A stretch of 64,000 nucleotides of DNA, from the NCBI GenBank assembly GCA_021776335.1, contig JAJFGB010000009.1, positions 558,001-622,000 of the forward strand, in the 5' to 3' direction. Positions 35,407 through 44,916 of the stretch are shown here, one piece after another. Position numbers and translations under genes: made by a program. This DNA is from Hyphococcus sp. (GTDB lineage Bacteria > Pseudomonadota > Alphaproteobacteria > Caulobacterales > Parvularculaceae). How positions within the stretch are numbered: the first letter of the stretch is position 1; the number at the start of each line of letters is the position of its first letter. The notes beneath the pieces were generated by a model, which ran no database searches, was not told the DNA's origin, and saw only the letters and a program-made list of their open reading frames with translations.

Positions 35407-37581
35407 ATGCCCATTGATGCTGCAACTGCGATCGCCAAAGCCGGGAATGTCCTGGCGGCGGTCGGTAATCGACTAGGGTCAGTGTCATGGCGGCGGCGCC
35501 TTTATCTGGCGCGCCAATCGGTGACCGCGTGGGCACGCGCTGACATTGGCAATCTTGCGGTCTGGACGCCGGTCGCGATCGGCTGCGGTGTGGGCTTCTA
35601 TTTCGGCCTGAAGACAGAGCCTCCCTGGCAGGCAGGCATGTTGATGCTGGCGGTCGCTTCTTTTGCGGCGTTTCGTTTGCCGCATATTCGTAAGATTGCG
35701 CTTGCTGCGAGTTTCGCAGCGCTCGGCTTTGTCGCCGCCGACTGGCGAACGGCGCAGGTCGCTGCGCCAGTCCTTGATCGAGACCTAGGCATCGTGACAG
35801 TGACGGGCCGTCTCACTTCCCTTGAGGAAAGTGCGTCAAGGCGGCGGTTAGTGATTGCACTTAGCTCAATTGATGGAGTTGACGATGCCGACTTGCCGGC
35901 GCGGGCGCGCATTTCCTGGCGCGGCAAAGAATTCGATGCGGCGCCTGGCGATGTGATTTCATTGCGCGCCGGGCTTGGCCCGCCGCCACCACCCGCGGCG
36001 CCTGGCACATTCGATTTTGCACGTCAGCTTTTTTACCGGCAAATCGGCGCCGTTGGTTTTGCCGTGACGCCGCCGCGCGTTGAAGAGAGCATGCCGAAAA
36101 CCCGCGCGCAGGAATTTGCCGCTGCTGTTGAGACCATGCGCCATCATTTGTTCCGGCGTATTACCACCGCTGCGCCTGGCGAGGGCGGCGCCATCGTTGC
36201 CGCCATTGTGACAGGTAAACGCGAGGCGATTTCGGATCGCGCCGAGGCAGCGCTGCGTGACGCGGGGCTTGCCCATCTCCTTGCTATTTCCGGCCTGCAT
36301 ATGGGGCTGGCGACCGGACTAATTTTCTTTACCGTCCGGCTGGGGCTTGCCTTGGTTGAGCCGCTTGCCCTGAGATACCCGATCAAAAAGTGGGCGGCGG
36401 CGGCGGCGCTGAGTTCAGGGTTCTTTTATCTCATCTTATCCGGAGGCGGCTGGTCGGCGCGCCGCGCCTTTATCATGGCGGCGATTATCTTTACCGCAAT
36501 ACTCGTTGACCGCCGGGGGCTGTCCTTGCGCAACGTCGCCATTGCTGCGGTGATCATTCTTTTGACAACGCCGGAAGCATTATTTCATGCGGGTTTTCAG
36601 ATGTCCTTCGCGGCAGTAACTGCGCTGATCGCTGGTTATGAGTGGGTTGGCCGCCATGCGGATCCGCATCGCAGTTTTACGTGGCCGGCGCGTCTTAAAC
36701 GCTATGCGATTGGGTTGGCGGCGACGGATTTGATCGCTGCCATCGCGACGGCGCCTTATGCGCTTTATCATTTCAACCGGGTTGCGATTTATTCCTTGCC
36801 TGCAAATATTTTTGCGATGCCGCTCATGGGCTTTTGGATTGTGCCGGCGGCGATAGTTGCGCTTTTATTGGCGCCGCTGGGGCTTGACGGTTGGGCCTGG
36901 CGCCTGGCGGCGTCCGGCATGGAAACCGTATTGGCGATTGCCAGCGAGGTTTCAAGTTGGCAGGGCGCAGTGTCGATCACAGCGCAGTGGCCGCTGGCGG
37001 CAATGCTGGCGCTGACCCTTGGCGGATTGTGGCTCTGCCTTTCGCGTGCGCCCTGGCGGCTCGCCGGCATGATGGCCATTCCGGCGGCGTGGCTCCTGGT
37101 GACGCAGATGGTTAGACCGACGCTGTTTGTTGCTGATTCAGGACTTAATGCCGGCATTGTTATTTCCTCCTCAGAGGATGGCGCGATGGCTGTCTACAGC
37201 AGCCGGCGCGATAAGTTTTCCATTGGCGTCTGGAGGGAGGCGGTGGGTTTTGAGCCCGATGCTGATGAAACGGTGCGGATGCGTGACGCGATCGCCTGTG
37301 ACCTTGACGGCTGCGCAACACAGATTGGCGTTGGTGAAAAAATCACGGTTTCGTTTGTTAGTGAACGGCGCGCGCTTGACGAGGATTGCGCGCGGGCTGA
37401 TCTTGTGGTGGCTTTTTTTCCGGTGCGCGGATCAGACTGGCGCGCCTGCGAGGCCGTGCTTATCGACCGTTACAGTGTCTGGGAACGCGGCGCCCACGCA
37501 GTGTGGGTCGAGGAGGCTGGAACGATCCGCATCAAGACGGTATCGGAAACCCGGGGCGCGCGGCCGTGGACCGGGAACTAA
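35407..37581 (+). CDS. comEC: ComEC/Rec2-family DNA uptake channel protein
   Basis: Inner-membrane protein that passes single-stranded DNA into the cytoplasm during natural transformation. 724 residues: an N-terminal DUF4131 region with two membrane helices, the competence domain with AHLLAISGLHMGLATGLIFF and GGGWSARRAFIMAAI, and about ten membrane helices. The C-terminal 170 residues occupy the place of the metallo-beta-lactamase domain but show no HxHxDH motif, so the nuclease-like part seems degenerate. The stop abuts the convergent lexA stop with no bases between. Confidence 0.9.
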   Translation: MPIDAATAIAKAGNVLAAVGNRLGSVSWRRRLYLARQSVTAWARADIGNLAVWTPVAIGCGVGFYFGLKTEPPWQAGMLMLAVASFAAFRLPHIRKIALAASFAALGFVAADWRTAQVAAPVLDRDLGIVTVTGRLTSLEESASRRRLVIALSSIDGVDDADLPARARISWRGKEFDAAPGDVISLRAGLGPPPPPAAPGTFDFARQLFYRQIGAVGFAVTPPRVEESMPKTRAQEFAAAVETMRHHLFRRITTAAPGEGGAIVAAIVTGKREAISDRAEAALRDAGLAHLLAISGLHMGLATGLIFFTVRLGLALVEPLALRYPIKKWAAAAALSSGFFYLILSGGGWSARRAFIMAAIIFTAILVDRRGLSLRNVAIAAVIILLTTPEALFHAGFQMSFAAVTALIAGYEWVGRHADPHRSFTWPARLKRYAIGLAATDLIAAIATAPYALYHFNRVAIYSLPANIFAMPLMGFWIVPAAIVALLLAPLGLDGWAWRLAASGMETVLAIASEVSSWQGAVSITAQWPLAAMLALTLGGLWLCLSRAPWRLAGMMAIPAAWLLVTQMVRPTLFVADSGLNAGIVISSSEDGAMAVYSSRRDKFSIGVWREAVGFEPDADETVRMRDAIACDLDGCATQIGVGEKITVSFVSERRALDEDCARADLVVAFFPVRGSDWRACEAVLIDRYSVWERGAHAVWVEEAGTIRIKTVSETRGARPWTGN

Positions 37582-38310
37582 TTAGTATTTCCGCATCAGG
37601 CCGACGAGTTTGCCTTGCACGCGGACCCGGTCAGGCCCGTAGATGCGGGTTTCATAGGCGGGGTTTGCAGCTTCAAGTGCGATTGAGCCGCCTTTTTTGC
37701 GCAGGCGCTTAAGCGTCGCTTCTTCTTCATCTACAAGCGCCACAACAATGTCGCCGCCGCCGGCGTCATCGCAGCGCTGGATCACCGCATAATCGCCATC
37801 ATGAATGCCGGCGTTGATCATGGATTCGCCCTGCACCTCGAGAATGTAATGCTCGCCACCGCCGAGAAAGGCTTCGGGGGCTGCAAAGCGGTCGACTTCG
37901 TGCTGGATCGCCTCGATCGGCGTGCCCGCCGCAATGCGGCCAAGCACCGGCAGGAACGCGGCGCCGGTGACGGCGCCAGATGGTGGAGATTGGCGTAATG
38001 GCTGGGAAGCGGGCGGTCGCCGGTTGAAATTGGCGTCCACAACGGCGGGCCGAAATCCGCGCGGCGGTGGGGCGGCTTTGGCTTCGGCGGTCATGCCGTC
38101 AGGCATCTGCAGCACTTCAAGCGCCCGGGCGCGGTGGGGCAGGCGGCGGATAAAGCCGCGCTCCTCAAGCGCTGTGATCAGCCGGTGAATGCCAGATTTC
38201 GATTTAAGATCAAGAGCTTCCTTCATTTCATCAAAGGACGGTGAGACCCCGGTTTCCCGGATCCGTTCATTGATGAAAACCAGCAATTCGTGCTGCTTGT
38301 TCGTAAGCAT
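37582..38310 (-). CDS. lexA: LexA repressor, SOS response
   Basis: 242 residues. An N-terminal winged helix ([37 protein letters not shown]) and a C-terminal S24 self-cleavage domain: cleavage site Ala128-Gly129 in GRIAAGTP, catalytic Ser163 in [11 protein letters not shown] and Lys201 in [10 protein letters not shown]. The start is the ATG after GAAGGAG; a longer frame upstream lacks a site. An SOS box about 90 bases upstream indicates autoregulation. Confidence 0.97.
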   Translation of the reverse strand: MLTNKQHELLVFINERIRETGVSPSFDEMKEALDLKSKSGIHRLITALEERGFIRRLPHRARALEVLQMPDGMTAEAKAAPPPRGFRPAVVDANFNRRPPASQPLRQSPPSGAVTGAAFLPVLGRIAAGTPIEAIQHEVDRFAAPEAFLGGGEHYILEVQGESMINAGIHDGDYAVIQRCDDAGGGDIVVALVDEEEATLKRLRKKGGSIALEAANPAYETRIYGPDRVRVQGKLVGLMRKY

Positions 38311-38400
38311 AATTTCTCCTTCGCCGGGCGCCGATGCGCCGTCTTTCAACGTGAGGGTGTTTACACGCCCGAAACGACAAAAGAACAAAACGACAACGAT

Positions 38401-38415
38401 GTTCTATGGTTGTTC
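38401..38415. promoter_or_regulatory. LexA (SOS) box upstream of lexA
   Basis: GTTC-TATGGTT-GTTC on the plus strand, i.e. GAAC-N7-GAAC on the lexA strand, the established alphaproteobacterial LexA operator. The position fits autorepression of lexA. Confidence 0.85.
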
Positions 38416-38481
38416 CGCGGGGGCGTCAATAGGGCCGGAAGGCCAGACTGGGGAAAACTGGTGGGGCGGGGCCTTACCGCT

Positions 38482-39279
38482 TCATGCGGGCGCGCCTGAC
38501 CTCAACAACCCCTTTGTCGCCGCTTCCACATCATCGTGACGCATCAGGCTTTCGCCGACGAGAAACGCCTTCGCCCCATAACCGGCGAGCGTCGCGAGAT
38601 CGGCGTTTGAAGAGATGCCGCTTTCGCTGACAAGGAGGGCGCCTGGCGGGGCCAGCCCGGCGAGGCCTGCCGTGGTTTTCAGATCGGTGTGGAATGTCGC
38701 GAGATTGCGGTTGTTGACGCCGATGAGGTCGGCCCCGAGTTTTGCTGCGCGCGCCATCTCGTCGGGATCATGGGTTTCAACAAGCACATCGAGGCCATGG
38801 GTTTGGGCGGCGGCGTAAAGTTCTGTTGCTTGAGCATCGGCAAGGCACGCCATAATCAGAAGAATGCAATCAGCGCCCCAGGCCCGCGCTTCTGCGACCT
38901 GATAGGGATCGATCATGAAATCCTTGCGCAAAACCGGAAGTTTCACGGCGGCGCGCGCAGCGCGCAGATAATCCGGCGATCCTTGAAAGCTCGGGCCATC
39001 CGTCAACACCGATAAACACGCGGCGCCGCCGGCTTCATAGGCGCGCGCATGGGCCGCCGGGTTGAAATCAGCGCGGATCAATCCTTTTGACGGGCTCGCT
39101 TTTTTGATCTCTGCGATCAGCGCGTATCCGGTCGACGCCTTGCGCAATAGCGCGTTGCGGAACCCTCGCGGCGGGGCGATTTCTTTTGCAAGTGCTTCCA
39201 GCGCCGAAAGCGGCGCATCAGCTTTCGCCGCTGCGACTTCAGTTTTTTTGTAAGCAATGATGTCGTCGAGAATGGTCAT
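38482..39279 (-). CDS. trpC: Indole-3-glycerol-phosphate synthase
   Basis: Closes the indole ring in tryptophan synthesis. TIM-barrel protein of 265 residues with [16 protein letters not shown] near residue 55, [21 protein letters not shown] and LVSESGISS. The start overlaps the trpD stop by four bases. Between trpC and lexA, where many alphaproteobacteria have moaC and moeA, only about 170 bases are present. Confidence 0.97.
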   Translation of the reverse strand: MTILDDIIAYKKTEVAAAKADAPLSALEALAKEIAPPRGFRNALLRKASTGYALIAEIKKASPSKGLIRADFNPAAHARAYEAGGAACLSVLTDGPSFQGSPDYLRAARAAVKLPVLRKDFMIDPYQVAEARAWGADCILLIMACLADAQATELYAAAQTHGLDVLVETHDPDEMARAAKLGADLIGVNNRNLATFHTDLKTTAGLAGLAPPGALLVSESGISSNADLATLAGYGAKAFLVGESLMRHDDVEAATKGLLRSGAPA

Positions 39280-40295
39280 GGCGCGCTGTTCGATATCGCA
39301 ACAAGCTTTTCGAGGGCGCTTTTTGCGGCGCCATTGTCGATCGCTGCCTCAGCAAGAAGGCCTGCGGTCATCAGATCCGGCGCCTTTTCGGCGACAACCA
39401 GTGCGGCGGCGGCGTTCAGAACTGCAATATCGCGATAGGCCCCTTGCTCACCGTCAAGCAGCCGGCGCAGCGCGGCGGCGTTTTCCTCTGGATTGCCGCC
39501 CTTCAGATCGGCGAGGCTCGCGCGCTTAAGTCCCGCGTCTTCCGGAACCACTTCGAATTCCTCTACGGCGCCGTCTTTTAGCGCTGCGATGAAAGTCGGC
39601 CCGGTGATCGTCAATTCGTCCAGGCCGTCGCTGCCATGAACGACCCAGGCCGCTTCAATGCCGAGGCGCGGCATCACTTCGGCAATGGGGCGCAAAAGAT
39701 CACGCGCGAAGACACCCATCAGCTGGCGTTTTGCGCCGGCCGGATTTGAGAGCGGGCCGAGCACATTGAAGATTGTTCGCACCCCCAGCGCCTTGCGCGC
39801 AGCAGCGGCGTGGCCCACCGCTTTATGATGAAGGGCGGCAAACATGAATCCGACCTTGGCGTCATTAATGCAGCGGGTAATTTGCGCCGGTGGAATATCG
39901 AGTTTGACGCCCAGCGCGGCGAGTACTTCCGATGATCCCGATTTGGAGGTTGCCGCTTTATTGCCGTGCTTGGCGACAGGAACGCCGCAGCCGGCGACGA
40001 TCAAAGCTGCCGCCGTAGAAATGTTGAGGGTGCCGGCCCCGTCGCCGCCAGTGCCGCAGGTATCGATGGCGTCTGCGGGCGCTTCGACATGCAGGGCTTT
40101 TGCGCGCAACGCCAGCGCTGCTGCGGCGATTTCTTCGACCGTTTCGCCTCGCGTGCGCAGGGCAGTCAGAAAACCGGCGATTTCCATGTCGCTTGCCGCG
40201 CCGGACAGCATTACGTCCATGGCGCTCGCCATATCGCCAGCCGACAAAGGAGCGCCGGAGATCGCCTGGCTCAGAAAAGGTGTGAAGGTGCTCAC
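39276..40295 (-). CDS. trpD: Anthranilate phosphoribosyltransferase
   Basis: Joins anthranilate to PRPP. 339 residues with the glycine-rich PRPP site [35 protein letters not shown] and [13 protein letters not shown]. Overlaps both trpG and trpC by four bases, so trpGDC are translationally coupled. Confidence 0.97.
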   Translation of the reverse strand: MSTFTPFLSQAISGAPLSAGDMASAMDVMLSGAASDMEIAGFLTALRTRGETVEEIAAAALALRAKALHVEAPADAIDTCGTGGDGAGTLNISTAAALIVAGCGVPVAKHGNKAATSKSGSSEVLAALGVKLDIPPAQITRCINDAKVGFMFAALHHKAVGHAAAARKALGVRTIFNVLGPLSNPAGAKRQLMGVFARDLLRPIAEVMPRLGIEAAWVVHGSDGLDELTITGPTFIAALKDGAVEEFEVVPEDAGLKRASLADLKGGNPEENAAALRRLLDGEQGAYRDIAVLNAAAALVVAEKAPDLMTAGLLAEAAIDNGAAKSALEKLVAISNSAP

Positions 40296-40870
40296 TGCCG
40301 CGCCCGTTTCAAAAAATTCGCCAGTAACGCTGCGCCATGCTCGGTGGCGATGCTTTCTGGGTGAAACTGGACACCAACCAGCGGCAGCGTTTCATGCTCA
40401 ATCGCCATCACTTCATTATCGTCGCTCGCGCGCGCTGTGATCCTGAGGGCCGGGGGCAGGCTTGTCGGGGCCGCGATGAGTGAGTGATAGCGGGTGGCGG
40501 TGAAGGGCGAGGGCAGGTCCTCGAAAAGCCCATCGCTCTGATGAACAATACCGCATGTCTTGCCGTGCATCAGCTTTCCGGCGCGCTCGATCTCGCCGCC
40601 AAGCGCTTGCGCTATCGCCTGCATACCAAGACAGACCCCGAAAATCGGCATTTGCGCGTCCCGGGCCTCTTTCACGAGATCAAGGCAGATACCAGCGTCA
40701 TCCGGGGTGCAGGGCCCGGGCGAGATCACGATCGCGGTCACGCCGGACGCAATAGCGTCTGCAGAGCTCAACTCATTATTGCGCTTGACGGTAACGTCTT
40801 CTCCAAGCCCGCCGATCAGATGGACCAGATTGTGCGTGAAACTGTCAAAGTTATCGATCAGCAAAATCAT
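40292..40870 (-). CDS. trpG: Anthranilate synthase component II (glutamine amidotransferase)
   Basis: Supplies ammonia from glutamine to TrpE. 192 residues starting MILLIDNFDSFTHNL, nucleophile Cys80 in FGVCLGMQAIA, and the His-Glu pair in VQFHPES. The start follows GGAAG; an in-frame extension of 61 codons upstream is not family-like and is left out. Its partner trpE lies about 6 kb away on the same strand, separated by five accessory genes and one relic. Confidence 0.96.
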   Translation of the reverse strand: MILLIDNFDSFTHNLVHLIGGLGEDVTVKRNNELSSADAIASGVTAIVISPGPCTPDDAGICLDLVKEARDAQMPIFGVCLGMQAIAQALGGEIERAGKLMHGKTCGIVHQSDGLFEDLPSPFTATRYHSLIAAPTSLPPALRITARASDDNEVMAIEHETLPLVGVQFHPESIATEHGAALLANFLKRARQ

Positions 40871-40991
40871 AGAACTTCCAAGAATCAGTGATACTGCGCA
40901 GACGGGCAGGTTTAACGCCACTGTCCAAAGGTGCAAGCGCGCCTCAGGGGCCTGTTGTGGCCGCTCTTTTGCTCGGCGTTCGCGAGTAGGC

Positions 40992-42002
40992 ATGTTCAGG
41001 CGGCGCAAGACCAAGATCGTCATTCCAGGCCGGGTGGGCAATGCGGGGATCATTGCGTCGTTTGTGATCGCTTTTGCCGGGGTCGTGATCGGTGCGACAA
41101 CCGCCTATGTCAGCGAGCGGGGCGCCGCAGCAGCGGCATCGAAAGCAGAGCTGATCACAGCTACGTTGCGCGACGGCGGCCAGCTTTTTGAGGCGCATGC
41201 CCGACGTCAAAAGCTCATAAACCGGGTCCTGACAGGATCTGAGTTGGAGCGTTTGCCGGTGCCGGAATTTACCGCCCGCGGCGCGTCACGCCCGAAAATC
41301 ATTCTCGTGATGGATGACATGGGCATCGATAAGCGTGCGGTTGGCGCCGTAATCAATTTGCCTGGACCAGTTACCCTTTCATTTCTTCCCTATGCAAATG
41401 ATGTCGCCAGCCTTGCCGCTGTTGCGCGCGGCCGCGGCGCCGAGTTGATGCTTCATTTGCCGATGGAACCTCAGGGGCAAGCCGATCCTGGCCCGAATGC
41501 GCTCATGTCAGGCATGACCGGGGCTGCTTTCATCAAAGCGCTGGAGTGGAATCTGGAGCAGTTTGACGGCTTTGTTGGTGTTAACAACCACATGGGCTCA
41601 CAGCTGACGACGGATGAAGCGGCGATGAAAACGGTGCTGGCGTATCTCAAGCACAAAGATCTTTTCTTTATGGACTCGGTCACAACGGGTGACACGGTGG
41701 TACGCAGGGCGGGCGCCCGTGTGGGCGCGAATGTCTTTTCGCGGGACGTTTTTATCGACGCTGAAGTTGGCAATCGACAAATGGTGAAATCACAACTGGC
41801 GCTTGTCGAGCGGATCGCCCGGCAGACTGGTTATGCTGTTGCGATTGGCCACCCTCGCAATGAAACGCTGGAAATACTCGGGCCATGGCTGACGACGGCG
41901 CCGGCGCGTGGTTTTGATCTTGTGCCGGCCAGCGCGCTGATGACCATCGAAAAATCCAAAACGGCCCCGATGATGGTCGCGGCGCCGGCTTTGAGATTGT
42001 GA
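40992..42002 (+). CDS. Divergent polysaccharide deacetylase family protein
   Basis: 336 residues: a basic N-terminus, one membrane helix (about 15-40) and a periplasmic domain of the divergent polysaccharide deacetylase (DUF610) type, with KIILVMDDMGIDKRAV, HLPMEPQ, GVNNHMGSQLT and FMDSVTTGDTVV. The family shares the carbohydrate esterase 4 fold; in many alphaproteobacteria it sits next to a CtpA-type peptidase and EnvC, which is not the case here. The ATG after the AGTAGGC leader is chosen. Confidence 0.85.
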   Translation: MFRRRKTKIVIPGRVGNAGIIASFVIAFAGVVIGATTAYVSERGAAAAASKAELITATLRDGGQLFEAHARRQKLINRVLTGSELERLPVPEFTARGASRPKIILVMDDMGIDKRAVGAVINLPGPVTLSFLPYANDVASLAAVARGRGAELMLHLPMEPQGQADPGPNALMSGMTGAAFIKALEWNLEQFDGFVGVNNHMGSQLTTDEAAMKTVLAYLKHKDLFFMDSVTTGDTVVRRAGARVGANVFSRDVFIDAEVGNRQMVKSQLALVERIARQTGYAVAIGHPRNETLEILGPWLTTAPARGFDLVPASALMTIEKSKTAPMMVAAPALRL

Positions 42003-42084
42003 CTGCAGATCCGGGATTGACGAATTCGCGCGAAGCCGCTGGAATTGTTTTGTAGTGATTGGCGCGACGAAGTCAGTGGAGACC

Positions 42085-42930
42085 ATGGTTACATCCTCTC
42101 CCGATAAGCTTGCTTTTGGCGCTTATGCGCCAACACCCTTCCAGGAATACATGCGCGCGCTGGCTCGGCGCCTGCCATATAATTACGCGGGCCGAAAGCT
42201 CGCTTCTCTATTGCTTGGCCCCGCCGGCGGGCGCGCCGGCGGCGTCCATGATGTCTCGATATTTGGGAACCAGAAAGCGCGTCTCAATCCCGCTGATAAT
42301 ATTTGTGAAAAGCGTGTTTTCATCACGCCCCAACATTGGGACCCGGCGGAGCGCGCGGCGCTTGCCGCGGTGATTGCAGCCCATCGCGCGGGTCCGTTTT
42401 ATTTTTTCGATGTCGGCGCCAATGCTGGGCTTTATTCGTTGTTTGCGTGTGCGTCAGCGGCAAAAACCGGCAAGGAATTTCGCGCAACCTGTATCGAGCC
42501 TGATCCCGAAATGCGTGCGCGCGCGGCGTTCAATATAGCTGCCTCCGGCGCCAGCGACGAGATTGAAATTTTGCCATTTGCGGCAGCAGGCGAGAATGGA
42601 GAATTGCGATTTTCAATCAATAAAAACAGCCGCGGCATGAGCCGGCTTGATACGGTCGGGGAAACAGTTATCGAGGCGCGGACGCTTTTATGCCTTGTCG
42701 AGCAGGCAGGGCTTCCACGCATCGACGCCATGAAGGTCGACATTGAAGGACATGAATATGCTGCGCTCAATGCTTTTTTTAAGACGGCCTCGACGCAATA
42801 TTGGCCCCGCTTTGTTATCCTTGAGACGTCTCACGAGCGCGGCGACGAACGCGCCAGCACGCTTTTCGAAGAACGTGGCTATCAGATGTCGTTCAAGACG
42901 CGATTGAACAGCGTTTATATTCAGCCGTAA
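42085..42930 (+). CDS. FkbM-family methyltransferase
   Basis: 281 residues with an S-adenosylmethionine fold: FDVGANAGLYSLFA (motif I, near residue 110), ATCIEPDPEMRARAAFN, and the FkbM hallmark DAMKVDIEGHEYAAL. Members methylate sugars or natural-product intermediates; the substrate is unknown. ATG 42085 has GGAG eight bases upstream; a GTG 30 bases earlier is possible. It lies 82 bases after the deacetylase gene. Confidence 0.88.
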   Translation: MVTSSPDKLAFGAYAPTPFQEYMRALARRLPYNYAGRKLASLLLGPAGGRAGGVHDVSIFGNQKARLNPADNICEKRVFITPQHWDPAERAALAAVIAAHRAGPFYFFDVGANAGLYSLFACASAAKTGKEFRATCIEPDPEMRARAAFNIAASGASDEIEILPFAAAGENGELRFSINKNSRGMSRLDTVGETVIEARTLLCLVEQAGLPRIDAMKVDIEGHEYAALNAFFKTASTQYWPRFVILETSHERGDERASTLFEERGYQMSFKTRLNSVYIQP

Positions 42931-43094
42931 CTACGTAGTAGAAGCGATTGCCTTTCTTCACGCCGAACACGCGTAAATTTCATAGTGGGTGAAATCGCGG
43001 GCGTGTTAACGGCCGATGGCGAATGCGTCTCTATTCAATAAGGCGAACGCCATTGGAGCATATGCGCTCGAAGAGACTGAAAATTGATGTGCTG

Positions 43095-43541
43095 CTATTT
43101 GTTCACATGGCTGCGCACAACCTTGAAGTCGTCTAAAGTGGACAGCATCTCTCTCAAGAAGTGTATAAACTCTCTAGAGTGAACAGAGAAATTGCTTTTG
43201 TAGATATCACGCAGGCCTCCAATAGTTTTTGCGTTAACCGCCGTTGGATCAGATAAGTAAAACGTTTCCATCGTCCAATCGGGATATTGGCGCTGGACGA
43301 GCGGTTCGTCGATTAGATCCGTAACGTCCGTATGGCGCTCGTCGGCTTGTATTCGCTCCATGATCGCTTTGATGCTGTCCGCTTTACCCTCAAGCAATTG
43401 AATGAAATGGGAATCCAGATAGATTAGCATGCCGGTACGCCCAAATAACGGATTTCGGCGCAGACTTGAGGCGACGATGTTCTTTAACTCGTCTTCGACG
43501 GCATCGGGCTGCGACTGAAATATGAGTAGACTCGCATGGCA
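43095..43541 (-). pseudogene. BLUF-domain blue-light sensor, 5'-truncated or frameshifted
   Basis: The frame reads SLLIFQSQPDAVEDEL, then LRRNPLFGRTGMLIYLDSHF and IQLLEGKADSIKAIMERIQ, the BLUF pattern with the conserved Asn (RRN) and Gln (FIQLLEG). The flavin-contacting Tyr of the usual LIYxS is Phe here. No ATG, GTG or TTG exists in this frame before the stop at 43542-43544; the first ATG (43430) falls inside the domain and would give a 111-residue product without beta-1 and helix-1. A start in another frame (ATG near 43538 or 43544) would need a frameshift. Confidence 0.7.
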
Positions 43542-43717
43542 TCACTCAAATGTTTTGTTCCGAATATGCACCTGCAAAGACAATAACTTTACTGCTTTTT
43601 GTTGGGCAAAACAACAGCGCCTTTGTTCATCCGTAAACGAATAGCAGAAGCGACTGCCTTTGATCATTGCCCGCGCCCAACAAAGCTGCATAGGTACTGT
43701 GCTTAAAGGGTTTTTCA

Positions 43718-44818
43718 ATGTCTGCATTCTTATCTCTAGCTGTCCCGGTTCTTGGGGTGACGACGATAGCCGCGATCACGAGGCTTCACCTCAGCGGTGA
43801 AGACCTTTCGAAATATGACGCCGCTGCCGAGCCAGTGACATTTCACCCGGATAAGAACTCATCAGGCAACCAGGCCGTCAAAGAGTATCTGCAGGAAAAT
43901 TTTGTTAAGCCCGCAAAAGCCAAGGGTTCGCAACAGGAAAAGCTTCGCGCGAAAAGAAAACGCTTTGATCAGGCTGGCCTCAATCGCGAATTTGATTGTG
44001 TCTTCACGCCAGCGACAGCGAAGATTGGCGATACCGACGTGACTGGCGAGTGGGTTCAGGCCGAAGGCGTTGATCCCGACAAGCGCATTCTTTACTTGCA
44101 TGGCGGCGCGCACACTGTCGGCAGCGCGATCAGCCACCGCGCCATTACGACCAATCTGGCGGAGCGTACGCGGTGCAGCGTGTTTGCGGCTAACTACCGA
44201 TTGATGCCCGAAAATTCGCGCCTGGCAGGCGTTGAAGACAGCCAGGTCGTTTATGAATGGATATTGGAAAATGGCCCGGATGGCGCCGCGCCGGCCGAAA
44301 AATTGGCGGTGGCGGGAGATTCAGCCGGCGGCAATTTGACATTATCACTGATCAACTGGGTGCGTGATACCGGGCGCCGGCCGGCTGATGCGGTTGTGGC
44401 GATTTCGCCATCAGTGGACGGAACCTGCACAAGCCCCAGCATTCGTGGAAATTTTGACACTGATATCATGCTGCAGCCGCTGGTTGGCAAGATGCTGAAA
44501 ATTCCGCGTCCGGCGCTGCTGTGGATGTTTTGGTCCGCCTATAAAATATCGCCGGCCTCACCCGTGATCTCACCGATCTTTGCTGATCTCTCGGGGCTGC
44601 CGCCAACGCTTGTGCATGTGAGCGCCGCTGAAATGCTTTATGACGACGCGCGGCGTTACGTTGCAAAAGCGCGCAGCCAGGGCTCACCGGCGAAGTTGCA
44701 AAGTTGGGCGCATATGGCTCATGTCTGGCACGCTTTTGATCGGCTGCTGCCCGAAGCGCATCAAGCCTATGACGAAATCGCCGAATTCTTAAGAACGCAC
44801 GGCGTTGCAGCGAAGTAG
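43718..44818 (+). CDS. Alpha/beta hydrolase, hormone-sensitive lipase-like esterase
   Basis: 366 residues. Oxyanion motif HGGAH (128-132), nucleophile GDSAGGN (Ser202), and the acid and His in the C-terminal part (SAAEMLYDDARRYV, AHVWHAFDRLLP). This is the HSL/family IV esterase layout, acting on short acyl esters. The N-terminus starts with a hydrophobic stretch (FLSLAVPVLGVTTIAAI), probably a membrane anchor. AAGGG lies eight bases before the ATG. Followed by a bidirectional terminator. Confidence 0.88.
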   Translation: MSAFLSLAVPVLGVTTIAAITRLHLSGEDLSKYDAAAEPVTFHPDKNSSGNQAVKEYLQENFVKPAKAKGSQQEKLRAKRKRFDQAGLNREFDCVFTPATAKIGDTDVTGEWVQAEGVDPDKRILYLHGGAHTVGSAISHRAITTNLAERTRCSVFAANYRLMPENSRLAGVEDSQVVYEWILENGPDGAAPAEKLAVAGDSAGGNLTLSLINWVRDTGRRPADAVVAISPSVDGTCTSPSIRGNFDTDIMLQPLVGKMLKIPRPALLWMFWSAYKISPASPVISPIFADLSGLPPTLVHVSAAEMLYDDARRYVAKARSQGSPAKLQSWAHMAHVWHAFDRLLPEAHQAYDEIAEFLRTHGVAAK

Positions 44819-44862
44819 CGTCACTACTGCAAGCTTCCGCCCGCCGATTAGCTGAATGCAAA

Positions 44863-44892
44863 AAAAGCGCAGCGGTTTCCCGCTGCGCTTTT
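44863..44892. terminator. Bidirectional rho-independent terminator
   Basis: Stem GCGCAGCGG/CCGCTGCGC with loop TTTC, flanked by A4 and T4 runs, located between two convergent genes (esterase and DUF885 protein), so it can serve both. Confidence 0.85.
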
Positions 44893-44916
44893 GTTTCGGT
44901 TGTCGCTGGAAGCGTC

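Noticed and set aside
40871-41053. 61-residue N-terminal extension of TrpG
   Set aside because: TrpG normally starts at MILLIDNFDSF, which has its own ribosome site; the extension overlaps the start of the divergent gene.
43542-43727. 61-codon minus-strand frame upstream of the BLUF relic
   Set aside because: No resemblance to the missing BLUF N-terminus and no ribosome site; it merely ends at the stop before the BLUF frame.
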